DNA of 64,000 nt from Gigaspora rosea (GCA_003550325.1 QKWP01001999.1:25968-89967), one strand, 5' to 3'; positions 34,362 through 44,495 are shown, counted from the first letter of the stretch. Numbers and translations are program-made. The notes: generated by a model not told the origin, from the letters alone.

Positions 34362-35000
34362 CTAACTAGCCTTTTGTTCCATTTGGGCCTTATTCTCTTC
34401 TGGTCCTTCTTTTTCTATTTCTTGCATCAGTTCTTCCTTTGAAGTTTTTTTACTTTCTTCTGTTTTCCTTGCATCTTCTCTTTGATGCATAATTCTTAGC
34501 TTCTTTATATTTTTAGCATTATTTTCTTCTGCTTGCTGTTTAATAATTGTGGCATCTTTTCTTTCTTCCATTGGCACAATCTCATGCTGTCTGTGTACCT
34601 TAGTTTTCGTATTCTTGGGACCCTTCTCTATCTCTGTAATCTTTAGCGACATCTCACCTTTTCTTTTTTTCCTGCTTCTTTCTTCATTTTCTATTATGTT
34701 CTGTGGCTCTATGTCTCCTGTTCTGTATCTAAAATCTTTGAGTTTACTAGTCTCGTCAACTCTGTTTATTACTTCTCCCAAGATTCTAATTGCTGCTACA
34801 TCCATTGTATCTGCAGCAAACAAAAGTGCTGTATATCTGTCGGTTCGCGTGTATTCGATTTTTGTATTTTTCATTGCTTCGATTAGTTCGGTATTTCCTA
34901 GCTGGCCCAAGTAGTTTCTTGACCTTTCTAATACTTTTCCCAACATATATCCAGGTCTTATTTTGTACTTGTCTTTGGCCATTGGGTTGTTAATTCTCAC
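34362..35000 (-). CDS. LINE3 ORF1 N-terminal segment
   Basis: A 212-residue open segment. Residues about 8-90 look globular (MLGKVLERSRNYLGQLGNT, YTALLFAADTMDVAAIRILG). From about 105 on it is strongly charged Lys/Glu sequence of coiled-coil or disordered type. It lies upstream of the RRM segment with 220 bp of other-frame sequence between them (34143-34361), so ORF1 is probably a single protein broken by indels. The globular N-terminus may be a multimerisation domain by analogy with other ORF1 proteins. Confidence 0.55.
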   Translation of the reverse strand: MRINNPMAKDKYKIRPGYMLGKVLERSRNYLGQLGNTELIEAMKNTKIEYTRTDRYTALLFAADTMDVAAIRILGEVINRVDETSKLKDFRYRTGDIEPQNIIENEERSRKKRKGEMSLKITEIEKGPKNTKTKVHRQHEIVPMEERKDATIIKQQAEENNAKNIKKLRIMHQREDARKTEESKKTSKEELMQEIEKEGPEENKAQMEQKAS

Positions 35001-35423
35001 ATAGTTCGCTTGTTTTAGAAGTTTCTAATTTACGTGTTCCTGTATTTTGCATTTTAATTTGCACGTGTTTGTTTGTATAATGCACGTGTTTTTTGTCTGA
35101 TGTATGTGTCTGCTTCTTTGTTTGTTCGTCACGTTTGTATGTGTAACTTGACTGATCTGCAAAAACGCAATTGTGGGCCGCCTCCTTTTTTTGACTTCGC
35201 AAGCAAATTTTTGGAGAGATTTTGGTGTTTTCTTAATACAGCACACTCGCCCGACACTCGTTTTCCTGTTCCTTTTAGAACCTAATATGTTTGCTGGAGC
35301 TACTTCTTTTTTCTTAGTGCTTCCGGACGTGTTTCTTAGCGCACTTTAGCACTTTTTTGCAGTTTTGTTTCCTGGAATTTTTGGTTGAGAGATCTGCAGA
35401 AGAGAGTTGTCTTGATATACTTT
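35001..35423 (-). other. LINE3 5' untranslated region
   Basis: From the duplication boundary to the first Met. No ORF of note. Rich in CACGTG-like words on the plus strand (GCACGTGTT near 35060-35095), which could be internal-promoter elements. Confidence 0.45.
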
Positions 35424-35439
35424 GATTATTTTATTATTT

Positions 35440-36296
35440 AATTTTAATTATATATATATTTTACAATCAACAATTGAAACCGCCTAGAAAAAAAGTTTTT
35501 TTTTAACAATTAATCGTTTAATGCATCTAACAGTTTAAACTTATTTAGGTTTAATATCATTTGGCTTAAACTAACAGTATAAAGAAATCTATGTGCAACT
35601 AAATAATTTTAACTCTTAATGACAATTTGCTTATCTATGATATTTCTTAAATATATGGGCCAAATTGTTTCATAGTAATTTGATATGTCATGAACACGTG
35701 GCAAAATGATTGTAAAATTATCAACGACGATATTGATAAACAGTTAATTGGAATAAAAAATAAAATGAATAAGAAAAGGTAATATGTCATCTTTTTTAAT
35801 TAAAATAATTAGAGGTGAAAATAAAAATAATTTGAGTGCTGCAAAGAGAAAATGTGGTTGTGGACTTTCAAGTTTATCTTTTAAATTAATTGGCGAGTAA
35901 TAGATTAAATTAAGAAACTTTTCTTGGCATCATAATTGATATTTGAGTTCAAAATGTGAACTAAGTTATAGTTTGTTTTCTTTTTAAAAGTTTATTAAGA
36001 TCAACAGATCCAACAAAATTGGTTAAAAGTGAAAGATGAATAAACAATTCTTGTCAATCTAAGGTAAATGAACTTTGTTGAAATAAGAATACAATATGTT
36101 ATCACTTCTGAACTTGGTTACGTATACGATTGGTTACGAATTTAGAAGATAGATATAGATTAGTTGCAATGGTAATTAATCCTGATGACATTATTATGCA
36201 TAGATCACCTGATGACGATCCTGATCACAGTACCCAAATTCGACCAATCAGATTGTTTTAAGTGGACAGACATTTAGAACTTTAGTAATATAAAGA
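35440..36296. other. Intergenic, no gene seen
   Basis: AT-rich, no recognisable coding, RNA or repeat signal. Confidence 0.4.
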
Positions 36297-36404
36297 TTTA
36301 ACACTAATCATAAAGAGCTGTTAGAATGATTATTTAACACTAATCATAAAGAGCTGTTAGAATGATTATTTAACACTAATCATAAAGAGCTATTAGAATG
36401 GTTG
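36297..36404. repeat. 36-bp minisatellite, three near-identical units
   Basis: Units 36297-36332, 36333-36368 and 36369-36404 begin TTTAACACTAATCATAAAGA; the third has one change (GCTATTAG). The diverged array at 26355-27360 is the same family. Confidence 0.85.
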
Positions 36405-36957
36405 CTTGATTTAACTATTTTGATTCTCCGTACACTTACATGACTGTCACCTTTATTCGATACTATTGGCATTTGAGATCTGAATTTCCAGATTAGTTTA
36501 CCCCAAATTTGTACATATAGTATATCTTCTTTTCTTTATTTAAAACTTACATTTTTATTTTTGTATAATTCATTAAATGTTAGTCAATCCGTATAAACTT
36601 TTTGTAAAATCATAACACGTTTACGTGTTAGCACGAATGTGTGTTAAGAGGCACAAATTATAAACATTCTCGATATCACGTCAACGTGTTAAGCTTAGTA
36701 GTACAATTGTTGAAAAGTACGTAGTGTAAACAGTATGTTAATATGGCAAATAACACATCATTGTGTCGTATATTAAATTCAAATGTATATAAACGAATGA
36801 ATTTGACTTCAATAAAGAGAGAGACAGATGAAGAAGGGTTCCCTCCAATTTTATTTAAGGAAAATAAAGGAAGTAAGCTAGTGTAGAGCTGAAAAGACCT
36901 TTATTCGAGTAAATCAGAAACTTATCTCCTAGTAACTATTAGAATTAAATCGGTTAA

Positions 36958-37724
36958 TTACCAATCCGGATAAGATCAGCACTATAGCTGTATTATTACC
37001 ATATTTGGAATTGGGGATAAACAAATATATAAACAATATATTAGTAAATCTGTTTTAGGCCTAATAAAAAGTTTTTTTGTACTAAGTAAATATTATTTTT
37101 TGATATAAGTAAAGTTGTAGAGCAGGTTCTTGTGAATCTACTAGTAAAATTTCATTAAAATCGGACTAGTAGATAAGAAGATATAAGTAAAAATGTTTTT
37201 AAAATTCTTTAAATCATATAAAAATTTTATATATACAGGCCTGATCCAGATTTTGTACTACCTTGTTTATATATGGGTCATGGTCTAGAAAAACCCCCCT
37301 CTGAAGGGTAGTTTCCATTTTGAGAAAATAGCGATTAATTGTTTGTAAAACCTAAATTTTGCCCCTGAATTTTTTGTTTATTTTTAGATATTAATTACTG
37401 AGTAAACAAGGTCATGTGATTATCAAACACTGATTGACCAATCTAATTAAATTGAGCCATCAATCTTTGGTTGTAAATCTATTTTTAGAACACGAATGTT
37501 AAAAAATTGTTTTACATTCAAGTTAAAACATCTCAATAAATTATTATATCAACGTAGGGTAAAAAGTAAAATACATATAGATATAAACCGAAACTTTAAT
37601 TTGAATCAAAAATCTCAAAATTTTTAAAAAAGTGTCAGAGGGGGGTTTTCCTAGACCATGTCCCATATTTGTTTTGTCCCAATTCTAAATATAGAAATAT
37701 TGCCAATCTTATCTGGATTGGCAA
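36958..37724. mobile_element. piggyBac-like MITE, copy 2
   Basis: TTAA on both sides (36954-36957, 37725-37728) and the same TIRs as copy 1. Here AGCACTATAGCTG is continuous, showing the empty site of the hAT MITE in copy 1. It carries its own insertion at 37274-37665. Confidence 0.85.
37274..37665. mobile_element. 392-bp mariner-like MITE (TGGGTCATGGTC family)
   Basis: TIRs TGGGTCATGGTCTAGAAAAA and inverse, flanked by TA. Comparison with the piggyBac-like copy 1, where GTTTATATATTTG is uninterrupted, gives the exact empty site. G-rich and C-rich ends (ACCCCCCTCTGA). No ORF. Confidence 0.85.
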
Positions 37725-37728
37725 TTAA

Positions 37729-39110
37729 ATGTATACGCTCTCTCTTCTTTAATAGTTTCACAATTTTACATCTCGTTTATTATGTAATGGATATTTGAAA
37801 AAGATGTAGTTTGTTAACCTATATTTCGCAGAATATTTTAACCACAATATAGAACTTGGATTTGTTATCGCCTGTATACTAAAGTTAATAATAAAATCCG
37901 TCGAATATTCGTTAAATTGAATATGAAAACAGATAATGAATCCAAGCTCTACTATAATAGATTATATACTATAAAATTGATTAAAAAATGGTTAAATCTA
38001 ACCTATGATTTAATAATAGATCTAATATCTAGTAGTGATTTAAAAAAAAAGGTCAATTCAAATATAGATATAAAACAAAAGAATGATTTAAGTATAATTG
38101 AAAAAAATGAAACATGAGACACTAAAAGAACTACTTAAATTATTATATCATTAATAAATATGAACAACGTATATTATTATTAATATATCATGTCAAGAAT
38201 CGCCCAAATCATTTTTCAATAAGTGAAAATTGAAAAATGACAACTATAAAGTACTGACTCTATGATTGGTACCCGGAGCAATTCATATTATATACTAAGC
38301 TAATGCCTTTATGCTTTGGAGGATAACCTGTTAGTGTAAAATACACTGAAAACTGGCAAAGTTGAAATAAAAAAAATGCACACCAGATACATCTCCAAAC
38401 TGAGAAGTATTATTAGTCACCAATCCATGGTTGTGATGTAATATCGTTTAGTTGATTAATATAAATTATAGTTAGTTGATAACTAGTTGATAATTAGTTG
38501 ATAACTAACAATTAATTGTAATTGAACCAGTTGATAATAAATCGATTAGTTGTTTAACTTTTTTTAAATCGATTAGTTGAAAAGTTGCCAACTAGTAGGT
38601 TTTTTAACTAACGATTTGATTGAAACACTAAGTCACGTTAAACCAGGAATGGATGTTAAACTATAAAAAATGCAAAATAACGTCTAGGGGCATGATTTGA
38701 ATAATAGCCAGGATTAAGTTAAGCTTAATTCGATCATAATTCGAAATTACGCTTTTGGAAGTTATTTTGCATTTATAAGGAAAGTTCAATTTAGAAATGT
38801 TGAATAACTCTGATATAGATAGTATCGAATTCAGCTGATTTGAAGGAATGTGATGAATTTTATGATCATCGATAATTATTTTTTGGTAATGTTTTTGATA
38901 ATAGTAATACTGTCATTTATTTGTCATTTTAATGTCATTTATAAAAATATTTTTATAACTTGTCATTTTGCCATTGTTTTGTATAAAATTTTTTATAATA
39001 AATGACATATCATTTATAGTCATTTTCATAAAAATTTTTATGATCTTGTCATTTGCTATCACTGGTCATGACTGGTTATGTGCTCATCCCTACTTAGTAC
39101 ATAGAATATA
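37729..39110. other. Intergenic; weak ORF and degenerate repeats
   Basis: A 66-residue Lys/Asn/Ile-rich frame at 37917-38117 (MNMKTDNESK start) may be a chance ORF. 38440-38640 is a degenerate run of AGTTGATAACTAGTTG words. 38880-39070 has TGTCATTT/AAATGACA repeats ending in TATCACTGGTCATGACTGG, related to 25975-26160. Confidence 0.35.
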
Positions 39111-39847
39111 TGTTAAGAATTTTAATGATCTAAAATAGATCATTAAGAATCTTAACGATCTAAATAGATCATTAAAAATCTTAATGATTTATTTTAGATT
39201 ATTAAGAAACTTAATAATCTAAAATAAATTATTAAGATTCTTAATAATTTATTACAGTTCTTTTTTTTTAATTTTTTTCATTTATTTTTTATTTTTTTTA
39301 TTTTTTTATAAACTATAAACTTTTTTTAACTTTTTTTTAAATTTGTTTTTTTGCAATTTTTTATTTTTTTAATTTTTATTTATTATTTATTTTAATTTAA
39401 TTTATTTATTATTTTTTTTATCTTTTTTTTTATTTTTTTAAATTATTTGTTTTTTTTTATTTTAAATTATTTATTTTTAGTTATTTATTTTTTTTTTATT
39501 TTTTTTTCATCTTTGGCAGTTTTGCCATACTACTTTTATTAGCTTTTAAGTATACAAACAAGTTTATATATATATAATATCTAATTTACAAGAATGGCAC
39601 TACTCGGCTATCTATATAGACACCCAAGAGTAATCTGCTGCACTAGTAGGTAGAACTACTAGCCATTCTGTTGAACCACTGGCACTACAAAAAGTGCACT
39701 TCCAAAAAATTAAAAATGGAAGTAAACTTCAATAGAGGTAAGAAAATGAAACTATAGTTATAAAGGAAATGTAAAATAGAGGGATAGAAAGAACGACTAA
39801 CTGAAAAAACCAAAAAAATCCAACAAGAAGAAAAGGAAAAAAATAAA
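39111..39847. other. Satellite words, T-rich tract and possible LINE3-like 3' fragment
   Basis: 39111-39250 has the GATCTAAAATAGATC palindromic satellite. 39255-39520 is nearly all T. 39530-39700 weakly resembles the LINE3 3' end (compare the GCTGCACTAGTAGG zone here with CTACTGCACTG at 27560), so it could be a truncated minus-strand LINE tail. Confidence 0.3.
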
Positions 39848-39917
39848 CTTTTTTTTTAGTATTACCGCCCAACTATAAATTACTAACAAAATTAATAGTT
39901 AATACTGAAAATAAGTA
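39848..39917. repeat. Left 70-bp direct repeat of the Rep cassette
   Basis: Matches 47656-47725 in the same orientation at 68 of 70 positions (C/T and G/A differences). Together they bracket 7.7 kb containing the Rep, zinc-finger, membrane and transposase genes. Confidence 0.85.
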
Positions 39918-40311
39918 CATCTGGATCACATAATATGAGTATCATCCAAATAAAAATTAATCTACAAAACGCATAATTTTTATATTTCAAATTGCAGTAA
40001 ATATTGTAGCAGTGTGATGAGTAGTTGTGACAAATAAAAAATAAAAAAAGTCCAAATAAATCACTCATGATTCACTACTATGTTTTTACTAATTAACCTG
40101 CTGAGTTCAACTCAGCATATTACTTGAAAAATATCAAAAAGTGTCAATTTACCCATGTGACAAATAAAAAAAACTAAAAATGAAAATTGATCTACAAAGT
40201 GTATAATTTTTATATTTCAAATCACAGTAAATATTGTAGGGTGTGATGAGTAGTTGGGACAAATAAAAAAAGTCCAAATTAATCACTCACGACTCACTAC
40301 TATGTTTTTAC

Positions 40312-40647
40312 TAGGGTTTCTCAAATTCAAATCAAATCAAATATTGGATCAATTTGAATTTGATCGATCCTGATTTGAATTTGATTTGATTCAAATATTT
40401 GAATTTGAATTTGATTTGATTTTGAATTTTTAATAGTAATTTTCAAATCAAATCAAATATTTGGGGTGAAGTCAATAGAAATGGGACAAACCTATCTAAT
40501 AAATTTGTCCTATTTCTATTGACTTCACCCCATTTGTCAAATCAAATCAAATTTGACCATATTTGAATTTGATCAAATCAAATATAGTCAAATTTGAATT
40601 TGAATTTGATCAAATATTTGAAGATCTAATCAAATTGTGGAACCCTA
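40312..40647. mobile_element. hAT-like MITE (TAGGGTTCC family), copy 3
   Basis: TAGGGTTTC...GGAACCCTA with exact 8-bp duplication GTTTTTAC (40304-40311, 40648-40655). Contains the nested palindrome at 40463-40531. Confidence 0.9.
40463..40531. mobile_element. 69-bp near-perfect palindromic insertion
   Basis: GGGGTGAAGTCAATAGAAAT pairs with the inverse ending CTTCACCCC, leaving a loop of about 10-15 nt. The related copies at 15771 and 48322 lack it. ATTTG occurs on both sides (40459-40463, 40532-40536), so it is probably a minimal MITE with a 4-5-bp duplication. Confidence 0.7.
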
Positions 40648-41026
40648 GTTTTTACTAATTAACCTGCTGAGTTCAACTCAGCATATTACTTGAAAAATAT
40701 CAAAAGTTACAATTTACCCATATGACAAATAAAAAAAAACTAAAAATGAAAATTGATCCACAAAGCACATAATTTTTATTCACTTTTTAGTCTTTGAACA
40801 GCAAAACAAAAATGATCTACAAAGCGCATAATTTTTATTGCAATTTAACGCAATATTATTAACAAAAAATGATATCAAATTGTATTTTAATATAGAAAAA
40901 AAATAAAAAAATCTAATAAAAAATACTCACTACTATGTTTTACTATATAAAAAAAAACATATTAAAGTAAGTTGAACTTAGCAATAATATTATATAATTT
41001 TTATTAATTTTAATATAAAAAAAAAG

Positions 41027-41035
41027 TATAAAAAG
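41027..41035 (+). promoter_or_regulatory. TATA box of the Rep gene
   Basis: TATAAAAAG 85 bp before the ATG at 41120. In such AT-rich DNA one TATA box is weak evidence; the same arrangement before four genes of the cassette strengthens it. Confidence 0.35.
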
Positions 41036-41717
41036 ACTTATTTTGTACTTGAGTTATTCTCAAAAAAAAACTCATATAAATTGATTTACATAATTTCTAT
41101 TTATAGTATATTTATTAAAATGACAATAACATCAAAATCTCGATTTCGAAGTTTTAATTTTACATTATATAAATGACTTGATACATTTCATTCTTATATT
41201 ATACAATTATTTAATAAAGAATCATGACCATTCCCTTTATTAAAATTTCAATTTGAATTAAATTATAAATTAGAAGAACCCGGTAAATATCATGCTCAAG
41301 GCTATATGAAAGTTAGAAAAAAAAACAACAAATAGCTCTTGGATCTTACAATTCAAAAACTAAAAAAGGCTCTGGTATTAAAGAAATTTTTCAAGCAAAT
41401 CCTCATATTGAACATGCAAATGGAACAGAAGAACAGTGTTTAGATTATTGTGGTAAAGATTTCGATCGTTGTAAGACCCTTTATATAACCCCAATCCTCA
41501 AAAGGTGAAAAATGTAAATGTGATTTTTTTGATCCTAATAATAGATGTGAATTATGTAATAAAGATTGTAAATGACCATTTGCTCGAATAAATGAAGATT
41601 CAGCAATTGCTGTACCATTCGTTTTCATATATGATAAATCTAAATTCAAAAACCAAAAAGAAAATAATGATAATAATGATAATGCTTATCTTGAGGCTGT
41701 TAGTGATATTTTAAATA

Positions 41718-42460
41718 CAGTCTGACCTCTCTATAATCACACCCTATATAGTCACACCTCTATATAAGCACCCAATATTGTGCGACAGATTTAAAACATA
41801 GTATAAAACCTCATTATAGTCACAAATCACCTATAATCACTATCACAAAAAAATTTTGATTTTTTTATCAATTTTATTAATAAAAACCCTCGTTATAATC
41901 ACAAATTTTGGCTAAATATAGATTATAACATCTGATTGGCCAATATTCATTTTCATGTTTATTAAAATATTCTATTAAAAATTCTTAAAGGTTTGACAAC
42001 AAATAACTTTTGATGCAGTGGCCCGATTTGGATGAAACAACTACCAAAATGTTCGTCTCGATGAGATAATTCTAATGAGCCTAAGATCATTAAAATCCAA
42101 TCACACGATCCTGTGATCGTTAAGGATTTGTGTCACTTTATATATTTAAGAATTGATTAAATTTAACACCTAAATAAAAAATCTTTAATGATCTTAGCAT
42201 TTTGTAAACAATTTTAGACTCTTTGGAATTGTCTCATTGAGTCAAACACTTGTTATTTTATCCAAATTGGGCTACTGAATCAAAAGTTTTTCATTATCAA
42301 ACATTTTAAATTTTTTAATAGTATTTCAAATATGCACAAATATATTACTTATTGGCCTTTGGTCATGTGACCATGACAAGGTATTTTATTTATAGTCACA
42401 CCTCTATACAATCACTAAAATAGGGCGCAACCAACTTGTGATTATAGGGAGGTCTGACTG
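41718..42460. mobile_element. 743-bp Tc1/mariner (pogo-like) MITE in Rep
   Basis: TIRs CAGTCTGACCTCTCTATAAT and inverse, flanked by TA (41716-41717, 42461-42462). ATAATCAC/GTGATTAT words repeat subterminally. The CAGTC start and TA target are typical of pogo/Tigger-type ends. The Rep frame reads through the junction when one TA and the element are left out. Confidence 0.9.
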
Positions 42461-43007
42461 TAGAAAAGATGTTAATGAAACAATTGTTAAATTCGTACCA
42501 AAATGTAAAAAATGGGCTTCCACCCCTCAAGGTTTAAGAGAAATTGCAAAAGCAATGAAAAGTAAAATATTAAATCCATTATACAATATGAAAAGATATT
42601 GAAAACCAATAATTATTTATATTTATGGTGATCCTGGAACAGGTAAAAGTGAAATTTGTAAAGATTTATTTCCTGAAATATATAAAAAAGCTGATAATGA
42701 ATGGTAGGAAAAATATAACGATGAAGAATTTAACTACAATCAAGATACATTGATATTATTAGATGATTTTTATGGATCTTGTTCGTGGACAAATTTATTA
42801 AGGTTAACCGACAGAAATCACTGTGAAATGAATGTAAAATATAAAAAAACATATATTGTAGCTATGTATATATGTATAACCTCCAATGGTCCTATAAAAA
42901 ATCTTTATACAAGATTACAAAAAAATAATTCTTCTATTGATATTGATGCATTTATTCGAAGAATTAAATTTATAATTAAATATGAGGGAGAATCAATTGA
43001 TAAAAAT

Positions 43008-43291
43008 GGGGATGGCTAAAGCCAGGTGCGTTTATATGTTTTTGATTATTTAATTAAAATTAGGGTAAGGGTTAGTCAGAGGTTAGGGTTAGGGCTTGAC
43101 TTATAAGTAAAATTGTCTTCCCGACATTTTTTATTAATGCTCCTAGACAGGTTTAGACACTCGTTTTTTGTATTTTCAGCGCTTTTCACTTTTTTTCTTT
43201 GTTTTTGTCTCATCGGGCTGATCCATAAAAATCAAATTTACGATTTGATTGGCTTTATATCACGTGAACGCACCTGGCTTTAGACGACCCC
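43008..43291. mobile_element. 284-bp MITE (CTAAAGCC family) in Rep
   Basis: TIRs GGGGATGGCTAAAGCCAGG and inverse CCTGGCTTTAGACGACCCC. Exact 7-bp duplication TAAAAAT (43001-43007, 43292-43298). Interior shared with the truncated copy at 9200-9345. It introduces the in-frame stop that ends the Rep helicase segment at 43018. Confidence 0.88.
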
Positions 43292-43454
43292 TAAAAATGG
43301 TAAAGGTAATATTATCCATATTTTGAAAAAGAAAGCAAAAAAGAATTTAATGAAAGAATATTTGATATTGAATTTAATAAAGGAACAACTTTAGAAGAAG
43401 TAGAAAAAGCTACAGTAGATCTCAGAATTAAAGGAGAAATATATCAAGATGTTA

Positions 43455-44036
43455 AGACAGGATTATTTTATTAGAAACAATCTTGGGTAATATAATTAAC
43501 AAATATTCTATTATAGAAGATATTGATAATAAAACAGATAGAGTAGTTACAAATATTCCAAAATCTGATTCAGGAGAACGAATTTTAGTATCGTCAAGTA
43601 AAAAAAAGAAAAAAATCAAACATATCAAGACCCTCGCGAAGAATTAAGTAAAACTGAAAAATCTTGTTTAGTAATTAATAAATCAAATAAAAAAAGAAAA
43701 CTATCAATTAGTAAATCTGAAATTGATAATTCTATTGAATATGATTCTTTTGTATCTAGTTATTACTCAGATAAATCTGAATATACAAAAAGAATAAAAA
43801 TTGAAGATAAACAAAAACAATATATTATTGATCAACAGCAACTTGAAATTCAACAAAATTATCAAAAATCATTGAAAGCAAAAGAAAATATAGTAGAAAA
43901 TAATGATGATGATTTTGATATGTGTGAAGATATAGAATTAGATATTAGCGAAGAAACTACTCATGAAGAATTTAATAGAAAAAACAAAAATAATTCTCTT
44001 TATTTAGGTTTCAAAAGTATTTGTAAAAAAATATAA
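43455..44036 (+). pseudogene. Lys/Asn-rich acidic-basic protein or Rep C-terminal tail
   Basis: Coding-like sequence continues in the +1 frame directly after the Rep stop (LLETILGNIINKYS...), shifts frame in an A-run near 43610, and stays open to a TAA at 44034. It is rich in Lys, Asn, Ser and Glu with a basic patch (SNKKRKLSI, nuclear-localisation-like) and an acidic stretch (NNDDDFDMCEDIELDI). No ATG opens it, so it is either a tail of Rep joined through a one-base error near 43468 or a broken second gene. No domain recognised. Confidence 0.4.
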
Positions 44037-44091
44037 TTTTTTTTTTATATTTGAAAATATTTTTTTATTTTTTTAATATGTATTAAAAACT

Positions 44092-44101
44092 TATATAAAT
44101 A
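44092..44101 (+). promoter_or_regulatory. TATA box of the Zn2Cys6-like gene
   Basis: TATATAAATA 40 bp before the ATG at 44141. Confidence 0.4.
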
Positions 44102-44140
44102 CTATGTATTTTTCTTATTTTCAATAAAATTTTCTTAATA

Positions 44141-44471
44141 ATGCCTTCTATAAAATCTCAAACTGAGAAAAAAAACAAAAACTGCAAAAACAAGGTGTCT
44201 AAACTGTAGAAACCAAGAAATTAAATGTGAACCTTCTATAGAAAATCCAAATATTTGCAAATACTGTTTTAAAAAAAATTTAACTAATTACGATTGTATT
44301 AAAATCAAGCCTTCTTGTTATAAAGAAGAGATTAAAAATCTTAATAAACTTTTAAATGAAACAAAATTAAAGAATTTAGAACTTGAAAAACAGATTTCGA
44401 CTTTGAAACGAAATCATCAATTATTCAAAAAAAACATAGAGAATTTAAACACTATTCTTAATTTTCAATAG
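44141..44471 (+). pseudogene. Small Zn2Cys6-like zinc-cluster protein with coiled coil
   Basis: The ATG at 44141 opens a frame that stops at about 44209. The downstream frame, joined across an A-run at 44168-44175, runs to TAG 44469. It contains Cys-x2-Cys-x6-Cys-x9-Cys-x2-Cys-x9-Cys (starting RCLNCRNQEIKC), within the limits of the fungal binuclear zinc cluster, a DNA-binding domain. A leucine-rich heptad region follows (LNKLLNETKLKNLELEKQI), as in dimerising zinc-cluster factors. About 110 residues in total, much shorter than normal fungal factors and without an activation domain. It may regulate the cassette. The frameshift hides the gene from simple ORF searches. Confidence 0.6.
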
Positions 44472-44486
44472 TTTTTAAAAAAAAAT

Positions 44487-44495
44487 TATAAAAAC
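44487..44495 (+). promoter_or_regulatory. TATA box of the UBZ-like gene
   Basis: TATAAAAAC 44 bp before the ATG at 44539. Confidence 0.4.

Larger units (their letters stand above)
27422..35423 (-). mobile_element. LINE3: non-LTR retrotransposon with RRM-containing ORF1
   Basis: Flanked by GATTATTTTATTATTT on both sides (27406-27421, 35424-35439), a 16-bp duplication. The left end begins with a T-run, the poly-A tail on the minus strand. From 5' (35423) to 3': UTR, ORF1, AP endonuclease, RT, RNase H, C-terminal domain. Its coding strand is purine-rich and distinct from LINE1/LINE2. Two one-N joins (30905, 32413) with duplicated flanks lie inside, so the true length is about 100 bp shorter. 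Confidence 0.88.
36720..37760 (+). mobile_element. LTR-like sequence interrupted by a piggyBac-like MITE
   Basis: GTATATAAACG (about 36787) followed by AATAAAGAGAGAGAC (about 36814) and a GAAGGGTTCCC stretch resemble the TATA/R region of LTR elements. Sequence appears to resume after the MITE at 37729 (ATGTATACGCTCTCTC). No internal region or second LTR, so a solo LTR is possible but not proven. Confidence 0.35.
39954..40985. repeat. Tandem ~222-bp repeats with a 17-nt palindrome, upstream of Rep
   Basis: Unit 1 (about 39954-40180) and unit 2 (about 40180-40745, interrupted by the MITE at 40312) share CACTACTATGTTTTTACTAA, the palindrome GCTGAGTTCAACTCAGC (40100-40116; 40666-40682) and CAATTTACCCATRTGACAAA. 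A third, diverged unit (to about 40985) ends with TAAGTTGAACTTA. Position just 5' of a Rep gene, repeated stems and iteron-like spacing suggest a replication origin; this is inference. Confidence 0.6.
41120..43474 (+). pseudogene. CRESS-type replication initiator (Rep), split by two MITEs
   Basis: Rep of the CRESS-DNA type: an HUH endonuclease that nicks and religates an origin, plus an SF3 helicase. Motif I is FNFTLYK (about 41155). Motif II is KYHAQGYMKV (about 41285). Motif III is DYCGKD, with YxxK Tyr/Lys (about 41443). A Cys-rich spacer (CKCDFFDPNNRCELCNKDC) follows. Walker A is GDPGTGKS (about 42628), Walker B is LILLDDFYG (about 42750), and motif C ends ITSNGP (about 42880). MITEs at 41718-42460 and 43008-43291 interrupt it; ignoring the first leaves an unbroken junction. 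Remaining damage: A-run frameshifts near 41318 and 41500, one after the second MITE, and TGA at 41174, 41225, 41573 and 42600 plus TAG at 42705, all at expected tryptophans. Without the inserts the product is about 440 residues, longer if 43455-44036 belongs to it. A fungal virus or plasmid relic is inferred. Confidence 0.85.

Noticed and set aside
28509-35285. Plus-strand ORFs rich in Leu, Ser and Phe across 27.6-35.3 kb
   Set aside because: They are antisense to the purine-rich minus-strand LINE3 ORFs, which carry the domain motifs.
40983-40995. TAATATTAT as a CRESS origin nonanucleotide
   Set aside because: One mismatch to the canonical word, no stem around it, and AT-rich DNA makes such words common.
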